A stretch of 64,000 nt of DNA from Acinetobacter brisouii CIP 110357. GTDB lineage: Bacteria; Pseudomonadota; Gammaproteobacteria; Pseudomonadales; Moraxellaceae. This document shows positions 28,207-36,965 of this stretch, piece after piece. The translations under genes and the position numbers were made by a program. Within the stretch, counting starts at the first letter, position 1; each line of letters begins with the position of its first letter. The stretch covers positions 1,954,971 through 2,018,970 of the forward strand of contig NZ_KI530762.1 of the NCBI RefSeq assembly GCF_000488275.1, in the 5' to 3' direction. The notes below the pieces were generated by a model that searched no databases, was not told the origin of the DNA, and saw only the letters and a list, made by a program, of their open reading frames with translations.

Positions 28207-29968
28207 TTACTTAAAGATTGGTAGTGCTAAGGATAGCCCTACCCATCAATTTAAAAATTTAAAGAATGTCTGTATCGACTTCGATGAACATCAATCAATT
28301 ACTATTGTTATCGGCTGGAATGGGACAGGAAAATCGAATGTATTAGAAGCACTTGCTATTATTTTCAGAGATTTAATCCAACCACCTAAAGATAAAATAC
28401 CAGCTTTTGCTTATGAACTTAGATATGAAATTGGATCAGGTATAACCAAAAAATACGTCACTATTCAAGCCGATCCAGATTTAGAAAAAGATGAATATAT
28501 TTTTTCGTATGTCCCTTTTCAACCAATTCTAGAACCATCAAATATAGATAAATCCCCTATCAATTTATTCGAGCTAAAACAATCTGATTTATTCTCAGAA
28601 AAAACAATCCCTAACACTGAAAATAAAGATGATGCTTCTGAATCAACTAAACCTATAAATGTCTCTTTTGCAAAATTTACAGCTGATAATAGTGAGTTTT
28701 TACCAAAATTTGTCTTTAGTTACTATTCTGGTTTAAGTACTAGAATGCAGGATATTTTTACACCATATATCGAACAATATGACAAAAAACTAAGGGGTGG
28801 TAAAACTTCAGAGGAAGTCGGTTTCAAACGCATGTTTTATGCACTTCCTATTCATAGTCAATTTGTCCTTTTAGCTTTTCTATTTAAACAAGATGAAACC
28901 ATTCAATCTTTTTTAGAAAACCAGTTAGGTATCGATGCTAAGTCTGGAATCGAATCAATTCTCTTTGAGCTACGCCAACCATCTTGGACAAATAAAAATG
29001 AGGATGGTGATCCAAGACTTTGGGATGCAAAGGGAGTGGTTAAAGAGTTTCTCAGTGAACTGTACAACCTTTCGTTAGCACCGATTAGACTGACAAAAAG
29101 TTCAAAAAGCAGCTTGTGGAATAAGAAAACTCGTGAATATCAATATCTATTCCTTAAAGATATGGCGTCTTTTCAAAGACTCATGGAGCATAAAGAACCG
29201 CGAATTCTATTTCGTGATTTAGAAAGTACTTATGTTTCTGAATTAATTGAAGCTGTGCATATCCGCGTTAAATTAAAAAAGAATAATGGCACGGTCACTT
29301 TTAAAGAGTTAAGTGAAGGCGAGCAACAACTACTGACGGTTTTGGGTTTACTACGCTTTACAAATGAAGAGGAAAGTCTCTATCTGCTCGATGAACCTGA
29401 CACACACCTAAATCCTAAGTGGTCTGTTGAATATTTAAAATATTTAGAAGCTTTCATGAAAGGTGAGACTAATGGGTCGAGAACAAATAGTCATGTTGTC
29501 TTAACTACTCATAACCCTATTGCGATTGCAGAGCTCAAAAAAGAACAAATTCAGATTTTGCATCGAGATTTAGATCAATCAATTAAATCCAAAGAACCTG
29601 ATATCGATCCACGAGGTATGGGTTATGCCGGAATTATTACAAGTGATATGTTTGGCTTAAATTCTAGCCTAGATACATATACACAGAAATTACTCGAACG
29701 TAAAAATGTGTTTACAGTAAAAGATACCCCTTTAACCAATGCTGAAAGAACTGATTTGATGCAAATCAATAATGAACTTGAAGATCTCGGCTTTAGATTT
29801 TCTATGCGTGATTCACAATATGAACGATATCTCAAAGCGCTTCATAATCACGAAAAAAATAAATTAAATCAGAATAGTCAATCTTATAGTGATACGTCAG
29901 AGCAGCTTAAAATCGCTGAAGAAATAATTCAGACTCTATTAAAACAAAACAACGAGGATCAATCATGA
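28196..29968 (+). CDS. Restriction-associated AAA/SMC-like ATPase (PtuA-like)
   Basis: 590 residues. An ABC/SMC-type ATPase of the AAA_15/AAA_21 kind: Walker A GWNGTGKSN (about 40), ABC signature LSEGEQQLL (about 371), Walker B LLDEPDTHLNP (about 397), and a switch histidine in TTHNPIA. The insert of about 300 residues between Walker A and the signature is typical of the OLD/PtuA group. With the HNH gene that follows (4-nt overlap) it forms a two-gene module resembling the Septu system, in which the ATPase controls an HNH nuclease. I recall the subgroup annotated as 'restriction system-associated AAA family ATPase'. It sits inside the hsd operon. Confidence 0.85.
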   Translation: MRLDYLKIGSAKDSPTHQFKNLKNVCIDFDEHQSITIVIGWNGTGKSNVLEALAIIFRDLIQPPKDKIPAFAYELRYEIGSGITKKYVTIQADPDLEKDEYIFSYVPFQPILEPSNIDKSPINLFELKQSDLFSEKTIPNTENKDDASESTKPINVSFAKFTADNSEFLPKFVFSYYSGLSTRMQDIFTPYIEQYDKKLRGGKTSEEVGFKRMFYALPIHSQFVLLAFLFKQDETIQSFLENQLGIDAKSGIESILFELRQPSWTNKNEDGDPRLWDAKGVVKEFLSELYNLSLAPIRLTKSSKSSLWNKKTREYQYLFLKDMASFQRLMEHKEPRILFRDLESTYVSELIEAVHIRVKLKKNNGTVTFKELSEGEQQLLTVLGLLRFTNEEESLYLLDEPDTHLNPKWSVEYLKYLEAFMKGETNGSRTNSHVVLTTHNPIAIAELKKEQIQILHRDLDQSIKSKEPDIDPRGMGYAGIITSDMFGLNSSLDTYTQKLLERKNVFTVKDTPLTNAERTDLMQINNELEDLGFRFSMRDSQYERYLKALHNHEKNKLNQNSQSYSDTSEQLKIAEEIIQTLLKQNNEDQS

Positions 29969-30747
29969 GATGGATTGATCTGACAAAACTAAATGTATCA
30001 ACTGAATGGAAAAACAAGGCTACTGCCGCACAAACAACAATAGATAGTGATCCTGATTTGAATTCATCAGAATACCCTAATATTTGGAGTGAATTAAAAG
30101 AAGAACTCAAAACATTATCTTATAATAAATGTTGGTATTGTGAAGCTCGAGAAAATCGATCGGATAATGCTGTGGATCACTTTAGACCAAAATCAAAATA
30201 TAAATGGCTCACGTACAATCCTAATAATTTCAGATTTGCATGCACTTTTTGTAATTCAAGAAGAACTGACCATGCTACTGGCCAAACAGGTGGTAAAGGA
30301 AATTATTTCCCACTCCTTGACCCTACGACTGAGGCTAAAGATGATGCTGGATTAAGATCAGAAAAATATGTTCTTTTAGATCCTTGCGATCCATTAACTC
30401 CCTCTATCATTATTTACGATGATGAAGGAATACCAAAACCTAGCCTTCTAGCATCAGCGATAGACAAACAGCGATTGGAAACATCCATTCAATATTATCA
30501 TCTAAACCATTCAGAATTAGTTGAAATGCGTAGACAACTTGGATTACAAATTAATGAGTGGGTCAATGAAGCAAATGATTATTTTTTAACAATAAATGAA
30601 CCATCATCTAAGACTGCTTTCACAAATAAACTCAAAGACTTATGTAGACTAATTAAACCAGAAAGCCAATTATCAACCTTTGCTAGATGTATTATTCAAG
30701 GGCATAAGGACAAAGCTTGGATAGACTCTTTATTTCAAATGATGTGA
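29965..30747 (+). CDS. HNH endonuclease (PtuB-like / TIGR02646-like)
   Basis: 260 residues. The HNH core lies in residues about 55-105: zinc-binding CWYC, then NAVDHFRPK (with DH in place of HH), then NFRFACTFCNSRR with the second CxxC and the conserved Asn. The N-terminal 50 and C-terminal 150 residues are helical and unassigned. It is expected to cut DNA or tRNA when released from or activated by the ATPase encoded immediately upstream, as in Septu. Proteins of this kind (TIGR02646) are known near restriction systems. It ends 58 nt before hsdM. Confidence 0.85.
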   Translation: MRWIDLTKLNVSTEWKNKATAAQTTIDSDPDLNSSEYPNIWSELKEELKTLSYNKCWYCEARENRSDNAVDHFRPKSKYKWLTYNPNNFRFACTFCNSRRTDHATGQTGGKGNYFPLLDPTTEAKDDAGLRSEKYVLLDPCDPLTPSIIIYDDEGIPKPSLLASAIDKQRLETSIQYYHLNHSELVEMRRQLGLQINEWVNEANDYFLTINEPSSKTAFTNKLKDLCRLIKPESQLSTFARCIIQGHKDKAWIDSLFQMM

Positions 30748-30805
30748 GCAAAGCATTACTAATATCTATACAATACTGTAGCTTTTAAAACTGTGCTTGT
30801 AATTC

Positions 30806-32263
30806 ATGAACGCAACAACTCTCATCTCTAAAATTTGGAATTTCTGTCATACCTTACGTGATGATGGTGTGGGCTATGGTGATTACCTAGAACAACTGAC
30901 GTTCTTACTTTTCTTAAAAATGGCTCATGAACAAAAAACACTAAATCCATTTGAGTCAGTCGATGTTGGTATTCCAGCTGGTTACGACTGGGAAAGCCTG
31001 ATTGTCCTGAAAGGCGCTGAATTAGAAGAACATTACCTCAAAGTATTGAATAAACTTGGTACGATGTCGGGCATGTTAGGTGCTATTTTCTTTAAAGCAC
31101 AAAATAAAATTCAAGACCCTGCAAAACTGCATCGTTTAGTATCCCTGATCAACGAAGACACATGGAGTGGTATTGGTGCTGATGTAAAAGGTGACATGTA
31201 TGAAGGTCTTTTACAAAAAAATGCAGAAGATACCAAAAGTGGTGCTGGTCAGTACTTCACCCCTCGCCCTGTGATTGATGCAATTGTTGAATGTGTACGA
31301 CCAAAACCAATGAAAACAATTGCAGATCCTGCATGTGGTACAGGTGGTTTTTTCCTTGGTGCGCATAAATATTTACTATCCCAAAAACTAGATAACAAAC
31401 AGGCTGAATTCTTAAAAGAAAAAACCTTCTTTGGTAATGAGATTGTCGCAAGTACACGCCGTTTATGTTTGATGAACTTGTATCTACATAACGTTGGTCA
31501 TCTTACAGATGAACCACATATTGCCCGTGCCGATGCCTTAATCAGTGAACCTTCAGTAAAAGTAGATTACGTTTTAGCCAATCCTCCTTTTGGTAAAAAA
31601 AGTAGTATGACTTTGACCAATGAAGAAGGTGAAGAAGATAAAGAGTCCCTTACTTACGAGCGTCCTGACTTTTGGGTGACCACATCTAATAAACAATTAA
31701 ATTTCTTACAACACATTGTCAGTATGCTGAAAGCAGACGGTAAAGCTGCTGTAGTTTTACCTGATAATGTACTGTTTGAAGGTGGTGTCGGTGAACGTGT
31801 ACGTAAAAAGTTATTAACAGGATGTGATGTTCATACGATTTTGCGCTTACCTACTGGTATCTTCTATGCAAATGGCGTAAAAGCAAATGTGATTTTCTTT
31901 GATAACAAACCTAAATCAGAGCAAATCCAGACTAAAGGTATTTGGTTCTATGATCTTAGAACGAATAAGCGTTTTACACTGAAAACTCGCCAACTTCGTA
32001 AAGCTGATTTAGATGATTTCATCAAATGCTATAACCCTGAAAATCGTTTTGAACGTCAGGAAACAGAACGTTTTAAATATTTCAGCTTTGATGAAATTAT
32101 TGCCCGCGATAAAACTAGCCTAGATATCTTCTGGTTAAAGGACAATAGCTTAGATAATCTCGATGACTTACCTTCACCAGATGTACTTCAGCAAGAAATC
32201 ATTGAGCATTTAGAAGCAGCATTAGATGCTTTTAAATCAGTATCTTTAAGTTTGAAAAATTAA
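30806..32263 (+). CDS. hsdM: Type I DNA methyltransferase M subunit (HsdM)
   Basis: 485 residues. The N-terminal helical domain is typical of HsdM (LISKIWNFCHTLRDDGVGYGDYLEQLTFLLFLK). The SAM-binding motif I is IADPACGTGGFF (about 174) and the catalytic motif IV is NPPFG (about 258), which defines an N6-adenine methyltransferase. It methylates the host target together with HsdS, protecting it from HsdR. Unusually it is the last gene of the operon, after the ATPase/HNH pair, with a 58-bp gap that could hold its own weak promoter (TACAAT box). A strong terminator follows. Confidence 0.95.
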   Translation: MNATTLISKIWNFCHTLRDDGVGYGDYLEQLTFLLFLKMAHEQKTLNPFESVDVGIPAGYDWESLIVLKGAELEEHYLKVLNKLGTMSGMLGAIFFKAQNKIQDPAKLHRLVSLINEDTWSGIGADVKGDMYEGLLQKNAEDTKSGAGQYFTPRPVIDAIVECVRPKPMKTIADPACGTGGFFLGAHKYLLSQKLDNKQAEFLKEKTFFGNEIVASTRRLCLMNLYLHNVGHLTDEPHIARADALISEPSVKVDYVLANPPFGKKSSMTLTNEEGEEDKESLTYERPDFWVTTSNKQLNFLQHIVSMLKADGKAAVVLPDNVLFEGGVGERVRKKLLTGCDVHTILRLPTGIFYANGVKANVIFFDNKPKSEQIQTKGIWFYDLRTNKRFTLKTRQLRKADLDDFIKCYNPENRFERQETERFKYFSFDEIIARDKTSLDIFWLKDNSLDNLDDLPSPDVLQQEIIEHLEAALDAFKSVSLSLKN

Positions 32264-32267
32264 TTAT

Positions 32268-32298
32268 AAAGCTAGGCCAATTCTACTAGCCTAGCTTT
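32268..32298 (+). terminator. hsd operon terminator
   Basis: AAAGCTAGGC and GCCTAGCTTT form a perfect 10-bp stem with an 11-nt loop, followed by AATTTCTTTC. It begins 5 nt after the hsdM stop codon. Confidence 0.8.
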
Positions 32299-32319
32299 AA
32301 TTTCTTTCGCCTTTGATGA

Positions 32320-32585
32320 ATAATTACCATAACTACTTTCTACTCCTTTAAACCATCAGCTGAACTGGGAAAACTTCTCTTAGCCATGGATACCGAATTT
32401 GATCCGAAATTATTGGTGATATAATTCAACAGACTTTTTACTCTTTACATAATCGACAATTACCTTTCAAATTAGGATATGACGAAAGTTATGAAAAAAT
32501 AAAAAATGATCAAGAAAACTATTATATCGCTCACCGTTTAAATGGGATAACTGAATATTATTCAATCGAAGAAGTATTAGTATGA
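32320..32585 (+). pseudogene. Decayed coding remnant downstream of hsdM
   Basis: Two overlapping frames both look coding. One reads FYSFKPSAELGKLLLAMDTE and continues to a stop at 32424. The next, shifted by one base, reads SEIIGDIIQQTFYSLHNRQL and continues through GYDESYEKIKND and YYIAHRLNGITEYYS to a stop at 32585. Neither has a start codon with a ribosome binding site. I read this as the frameshifted tail of a deleted gene. Family not recognised. The rest of the 32299-32691 gap shows nothing. Confidence 0.45.
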
Positions 32586-32684
32586 TCAAGTTCAACTCAA
32601 CAAGTAAATCAACCTCTAACCCAAGAAAATTTCAAACAAAACAGTCAAACTGGAATTAATGAAAAAAAGAGAACCAAAACTCCC

Positions 32685-32713
32685 ATCTAAGTTAGCGGTT
32701 TGCTAACTTAGAT
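32685..32713 (-). repeat. Perfect 12-bp hairpin spanning the alpA stop codon
   Basis: ATCTAAGTTAGC-GGTTT-GCTAACTTAGAT encloses the final codons and the TAA of the AlpA-like gene. No clear T-run follows on the minus strand. Confidence 0.75.
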
Positions 32714-32919
32714 TCAATCCATTGATTGATTTCCAATGCAGACCAACCAACACGTCCAACCGTTAAGTTCACTTGCTTCGGAAAAGTTGGATCGTATTGC
32801 TTATGTTTTTCATTCATGATGTTATAAATCGTTGCTCGACTCAAACCTGTGATCTGAATAACTTCTTTTAAGTTAATGATTTGATTCATGGTAAAAGTTT
32901 GACCAATAAATGTAGTCAT
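32692..32919 (-). CDS. AlpA-family transcriptional regulator / excisionase-like
   Basis: 75 residues. A MerR-like winged-helix domain of the AlpA type: INLKEVIQITGLSRATIYN (helix-turn-helix), then PTFPKQVNLTVGRVGWSALEINQWIESKL. In P4-type islands, AlpA proteins act as regulators of the integrase and as excisionases. The start at 32919 is preceded by AGGAG with 8-nt spacing; an internal ATG at 32889 (MNQIINLKE) is also possible. It lies downstream of the recombination module on the same strand, opposite to the restriction operon. Confidence 0.87.
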   Translation of the reverse strand: MTTFIGQTFTMNQIINLKEVIQITGLSRATIYNIMNEKHKQYDPTFPKQVNLTVGRVGWSALEINQWIESKLANR

Positions 32920-33022
32920 GACGGGCGCTCCTAATATCAATAAAGCGAGCTGTGTGTTTCGCTCAAATGATGGGGCATCCTGTAAAAAGTTATTTTTAGA
33001 ATACCCATTCACCTGCTCATGT

Positions 33023-33925
33023 CTAATTCACCACCCGAACACTGTGCTGCAAACCTTGTTGAATTTGCTGAAGCCCACTGATGTTCTGATTTAGATCAGC
33101 TGAGGATGTCTCAGTCGACGCTTCAGGATAAAACTCCTCTACAACATCCATTCCATCTCCTCCCTCATCCCGATCAAACACTGCATTGGCATAACCCTGC
33201 CGCGCCACCTGATCCAGTGACTCCTGTTGAAAGCCACAGGCTTGAGCCTCCTGCTGTAATTGCTTTGCTTCGACAATCGCTTGCTGCAAACTGATTCCTT
33301 CCCTGAGCGTTAGATCAACATAGTAGATCGGTGTGCCATAACTTTGACTGGTGCTTTTACCTCTTAAAGTGAGTTGTAAAGGCAGACAGGACAGTAAGCC
33401 ATTCACTGCAGCATGGTAATAACGCAGGCGTGCGATCAAAGTGCGAATGCTGTTAAAGCTTGTGGTTCGGAGAACAAAGCTGCCGAGTTCATCCTGCTCA
33501 TCCAGATTGACGTATAAACGGGCATAGGGCTTGCACTGTCCACCTTGGGCCAGTGGACACAGATCAGGCGATGGACAGGGATGCTGTTCAACCCCGTTGC
33601 CTGTGCGACGCTGACAGCTTTCACCATCACCAATACACACAGGTCGTCCCGTCTGACGGTCAAATAGAGTGTATTCAGCACGGAGATTAAGATCAGGGTC
33701 ATCAAATAGCATCCGCACTGGAATGCTTCGGAGTTTCTGATTCGGGGCTTTGGCGCGAAGTTGCTCATCTAAAGGATGTTTCACCCAACCCTCTTTACTG
33801 TGAATCTGACTGGTAATGGTGAATTGATCATCTTTTTCTGGTAGGCGTTTGCCATTCTTTTCGACTACCTTGCCGATGCTAATGCGACCGAGTACGGGTG
33901 GAGTAATCACTAAACCTTTGATCAT
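33023..33925 (-). CDS. Gp3-like / 'hydrolase or metal-binding' island protein
   Basis: 300 residues. The mid-region holds a Cys-rich cluster CIGDGESCQRR...CPSPDLCPLAQGGQCKPY (about 110-150), a likely zinc site, followed by SFVLRTTSFNSIRTLIARLRYY. That order (C-x-GDG, spaced cysteines, then a T-T/S-S-x-x-S-I block) resembles Gp3-like recombination directionality factors of phages and the 'hydrolase or metal-binding protein' of Pseudomonas-type islands. This family link is an inference from pattern. The C-terminus is acidic and Q-rich. Start supported by AGAGGAT upstream. Likely a DNA-recombination accessory. Confidence 0.6.
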   Translation of the reverse strand: MIKGLVITPPVLGRISIGKVVEKNGKRLPEKDDQFTITSQIHSKEGWVKHPLDEQLRAKAPNQKLRSIPVRMLFDDPDLNLRAEYTLFDRQTGRPVCIGDGESCQRRTGNGVEQHPCPSPDLCPLAQGGQCKPYARLYVNLDEQDELGSFVLRTTSFNSIRTLIARLRYYHAAVNGLLSCLPLQLTLRGKSTSQSYGTPIYYVDLTLREGISLQQAIVEAKQLQQEAQACGFQQESLDQVARQGYANAVFDRDEGGDGMDVVEEFYPEASTETSSADLNQNISGLQQIQQGLQHSVRVVN

Positions 33926-33964
33926 GTTGATATCCTCTTCATTAAATGGAATAAAAGTGCAATA

Positions 33965-33992
33965 AAAAATCCCATGGTATAAGTATGGGATT
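33965..33992 (-). terminator. Terminator after the YqaJ exonuclease gene
   Basis: On the minus strand AAATCCCAT-acttatacc-ATGGGATTT is followed by TTTATTG. It lies between the exonuclease gene and the Gp3-like gene, so the latter likely has its own promoter or depends on readthrough. Confidence 0.7.
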
Positions 33993-34038
33993 TCTTAAAT
34001 TTGTTGAATGTGAATGCGGTCGAGCAAACCCACTCAGT

Positions 34039-35085
34039 TCAATCGTGATAAATCTGAAAACGTCGACTGCCCTGCTTGCTTTGTGGAAACTGCTGTAAAT
34101 ATTCAGGATGTTGTTTGAGTAGCGCCTTACTATCTAAACTGATTGAATCTTTGGAACGCTTCCACGTGACCGAGCCACCCTGAAATACCGCGCGTTCCGC
34201 ATCCTGCATCTTGGCTTGTAGCTGATGTTTGAGTAGGTCAAATTGCTCCTGATGCTTCTCGATGTGCTGACGGGTTTGAATCAATTGCTCAAACTGTTGA
34301 TTGGCTTCAGTATCTTCAGAGAGATCAGCAGTCATTAGGGGCACATGCTCGGGATAGAGCAGTTGTAGGGCTTTAGCAGCCGAGGCACTGGCATCGACTG
34401 AAGGCGGAATATCCTGCTCGACACAGTCCCAGAACTGACGCTCGGCTTGAATGATGTGACGAATCACCGATTCACTACGGGTGACTTTAAAGATTTTGGT
34501 CTCATGCCCACATAGCAACACACAGACATGCGCGGCTTGTTTGCCTGTCACCGCCAGTTGATGTTGTACCTGACAAAGTACATATAACGGTACGCCATCA
34601 CGCCAGAGCTTTGCACCATGTTCCCCTGCGGTTTTACATTCCAGAATCTGCACTTCAGGAGTGCCCACCACTGCGTAATCCAAATTGGCGAGCATAAAAT
34701 GCTTATCTGGATCAGGGTGCTGCAATACTGCATTCACGCGTCTGACTTTATGCTGGGTATGCAGGCTGTAGTATTCCGCCACCAGTGGTTCTAGCTGTTT
34801 GCCCCAATACAAAGGTGCATGCCCTTGATGATTATCTTCAAGGTTTTGCTGAATCCGTCCAGTTTTAATCATCCATAGCTCCAACATTGACATGTAGGGA
34901 TTCAACCCACATGCTGCAGCACAATCACTGCTACCAATACCTTGCCGACGTACTTCCAGCCATTCGGCTTGGCTGAGTTTTTTGGTATCGACAAAGCGTT
35001 TGGCTGTAAACAGTTTCGGACGTTGCTTATTTATGGCAGCTTGAGTTGATGCCGATGGATTTAAAATTGAGAGTGCTGTATTCAT
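34039..35085 (-). CDS. YqaJ-family viral recombinase exonuclease
   Basis: 348 residues. A lambda-exonuclease-type PD-(D/E)xK fold: RRQGIGSSDCAAACGLNPY (about 46-64), YWGKQLEPLVAEYY (the catalytic Glu after G-K), LANLDYAV (Asp), and ILECKTAG (E-x-K). It should degrade one strand of duplex DNA 5'-3' to produce 3' tails for annealing-based recombination. A C-terminal coiled coil (about 260-310) is an addition relative to short phage forms. Flanked by a DUF932 gene and a Gp3-like gene on the same strand; no recognisable RecT/Bet annealase is nearby. Confidence 0.87.
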   Translation of the reverse strand: MNTALSILNPSASTQAAINKQRPKLFTAKRFVDTKKLSQAEWLEVRRQGIGSSDCAAACGLNPYMSMLELWMIKTGRIQQNLEDNHQGHAPLYWGKQLEPLVAEYYSLHTQHKVRRVNAVLQHPDPDKHFMLANLDYAVVGTPEVQILECKTAGEHGAKLWRDGVPLYVLCQVQHQLAVTGKQAAHVCVLLCGHETKIFKVTRSESVIRHIIQAERQFWDCVEQDIPPSVDASASAAKALQLLYPEHVPLMTADLSEDTEANQQFEQLIQTRQHIEKHQEQFDLLKHQLQAKMQDAERAVFQGGSVTWKRSKDSISLDSKALLKQHPEYLQQFPQSKQGSRRFQIYHD

Positions 35086-35118
35086 AAGAATTTCCTGTAG
35101 GTGTTAAATTTTTGGCAT

Positions 35119-35149
35119 AAAAAAAGCCGTGTCCGAAGACACAGCTTTG
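35119..35149 (-). terminator. Terminator after the DUF932 gene
   Basis: On the minus strand AAAGCTGTGTC-TTCG-GACACGGCTTT, followed by TTTT, forms an 11-bp stem with a UUCG loop. A strong intrinsic terminator. Confidence 0.88.
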
Positions 35150-35244
35150 AATGCAATTTCATGTGTAAAAGAGCTTGAAGATCAGGATTGAAGAACTTGT
35201 ACGCTAACTTGAGCGGTCGCTTGTACGGTGGGTAGCGATCAAGC

Positions 35245-36276
35245 TTAAGCAATCAGACGTAAAGCCTGCTCCAGTCCACGTTGTTTCAGGGCTGCACCTG
35301 CACCAAACCATGCCGAGTCCAGACGATGATCCTGACTCATGGCACGACGCTCATGGTCGGCAAACTCCGTGATACTGCACAGCAAGCCATAAGCCGTGTC
35401 TTTGGCAGAACTTAGTTCCGCACCACGTCCCTGACCGTTAAACATACTCATGACTTTGGACATGGCTCGTCCATTCGGTTCGGTTTTGGTCTCGGCTTTG
35501 TTCGTCGCAACATTGCGGTAGAACTGAATGATGCTGTCGTCCTGATCGGCAATGCTGAGACTGGTATTGTTAAACACGGCATCAAAATAAGCCGCTGCTT
35601 CAGTTTGGCTGACCTTACGTTGGCTGAGCTGTTTCATTTCGTACATATGCTCACCCCATGCACGGACTGAAATACCCAATTGCTGTTTCACCTTCTCGGC
35701 ATCGAACTTAGTGCTATGTGGCACTTTGACCACCCCAGCACTGCTGCTTTGTCCTTTCAGGGCAATCGCCAAAGTGTTATTACACACTACACGAATGGAA
35801 GTGAATTGTGCCGTAGTGGCAAGCGTTCCATCACATGCGGTGGCGAGTAAGATATAGCCATTGCTGACATCCTTGCCTTTCAGGGCTGAGCTTTGCCTAG
35901 TCTTGGCGAGTGCCCAGAACTTCTTACCGCCTTTAAGTACCCCAGCGGTTTCCAGCTCAAAGCCTGCCTGTTCGGTTAAGTCACGGTAAAACTCCAAAAT
36001 TTCAAGTGGCTGGACTTCCTGATAGCGTTGACTCACGACGGATAAGGGTGCATGAGTATCCGAACGATATAACACCCGTTGTTCCTCGAATGGCAAGATC
36101 AGGCTTTGCCCACGTTCATTCTGTGCCATATAGCTGACATTGGAGGATTCAATCCGCCAGTCCATCCCCGCCTGTTGTGCCCAGACTTCAATCGGTTGAT
36201 TGGGTGTCAGTGGATTCCCCAGACCATGCCAAGGGGTTGCACCGACATAGGCCATATTTTCAATCAGATGTGCCAT
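35245..36276 (-). CDS. DUF932 domain protein (phage/plasmid-like, TIGR03299 type)
   Basis: 343 residues. The N-terminus MAHLIENMAYVGATPWHGLG and the blocks VSQRYQEVQPLEILEFYRDL, SIRVVCNNTLAIAL and AWGEHMYEMKQL are diagnostic of the DUF932 family found in phages, plasmids and islands. The biochemical role is unproven. Repeated co-occurrence with exonucleases suggests DNA recombination or single-strand handling, but that is an inference. It follows a small ORF by 14 nt and has its own terminator. Confidence 0.88.
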   Translation of the reverse strand: MAHLIENMAYVGATPWHGLGNPLTPNQPIEVWAQQAGMDWRIESSNVSYMAQNERGQSLILPFEEQRVLYRSDTHAPLSVVSQRYQEVQPLEILEFYRDLTEQAGFELETAGVLKGGKKFWALAKTRQSSALKGKDVSNGYILLATACDGTLATTAQFTSIRVVCNNTLAIALKGQSSSAGVVKVPHSTKFDAEKVKQQLGISVRAWGEHMYEMKQLSQRKVSQTEAAAYFDAVFNNTSLSIADQDDSIIQFYRNVATNKAETKTEPNGRAMSKVMSMFNGQGRGAELSSAKDTAYGLLCSITEFADHERRAMSQDHRLDSAWFGAGAALKQRGLEQALRLIA

Positions 36277-36290
36277 GGTTGTGTCCTCGC

Positions 36291-36545
36291 TTAGTTGTGG
36301 GAATGGGTAGATTTAGAAAATGGTGGAGTTTGTGGATGCTGTTGATGATCAATGATGGCGAGAACCACGCCACCAATCGCTGCACCCGCAACTGCGCCCA
36401 CCCATGGGGAATAGCCCAAAGAGCGCGAGACATAGACCCCGAGCATGGCAAGGTTGTTCGGTGAAAGCAGCATTAACGGTTGGGGTGGTGTGAAAGATTG
36501 ATCTTCGTAGAATGTGTTGGCATCTTCATGTTGTTGATATGGCAT
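36291..36545 (-). CDS. Small membrane-associated hypothetical protein
   Basis: 84 residues. A central glycine/alanine-rich hydrophobic helix (VGAVAGAAIGGVVLAII, about 49-65) resembles a glycine-zipper membrane segment; the termini are polar with a His-rich tail. GGGAG with 8-nt spacing supports the start. It leads the DUF932 gene on the minus strand and is divergent from the small-lipoprotein cluster. Function unknown. Confidence 0.6.
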   Translation of the reverse strand: MPYQQHEDANTFYEDQSFTPPQPLMLLSPNNLAMLGVYVSRSLGYSPWVGAVAGAAIGGVVLAIIDHQQHPQTPPFSKSTHSHN

Positions 36546-36965
36546 CGTGAGTACTCCCGAGATGAAATCCTAAAAATTAGAATAAGTCTGTGGAATGACC
36601 TGTATGCGCTGTGCCACAGGTCTGGTTTCATCTGGGTGATATGTATCTGAAAATGATTGGGATGAGATGCTAATCAATTGAATTTGACAGCAATTGACCT
36701 TTACAGATGTGCAGATTATCATGCAAGGGCTGACCTACATTGTCAGTCGGTTTTGACAGACCGAAGCGTATAGCACATCAGGTTAAGCTCGTTCTGAGCA
36801 TGACCCGTATGTGAAACCTTCTCGTCCCCCTTTGCGGTAGAACGGGAGGGGGACGCGTTCGCGCGTGCTGGTTCTATATGCCCAGTCTGTCAACCCCTTT
36901 TCGTTCTGCCACCATAATCAATTGACAGTGATTCGGCAGAACTTCTTATGCATATAGGAGTCGCT
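36546..36965. promoter_or_regulatory. Divergent regulatory region with hairpin and dyad
   Basis: No gene in the first 420 bp. A GC-rich hairpin CGTCCCCCT/AGGGGGACG (36823-36855, 9-bp perfect stem, 15-nt loop) and an inverted repeat GTTCTGCC/GGCAGAAC (36903-36910 and 36935-36942) stand upstream of the plus-strand small genes. AATCAATTGA occurs twice (near 36671 and 36916). The region should contain promoters for both the DUF932 unit and the lipoprotein cluster. Confidence 0.5.
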
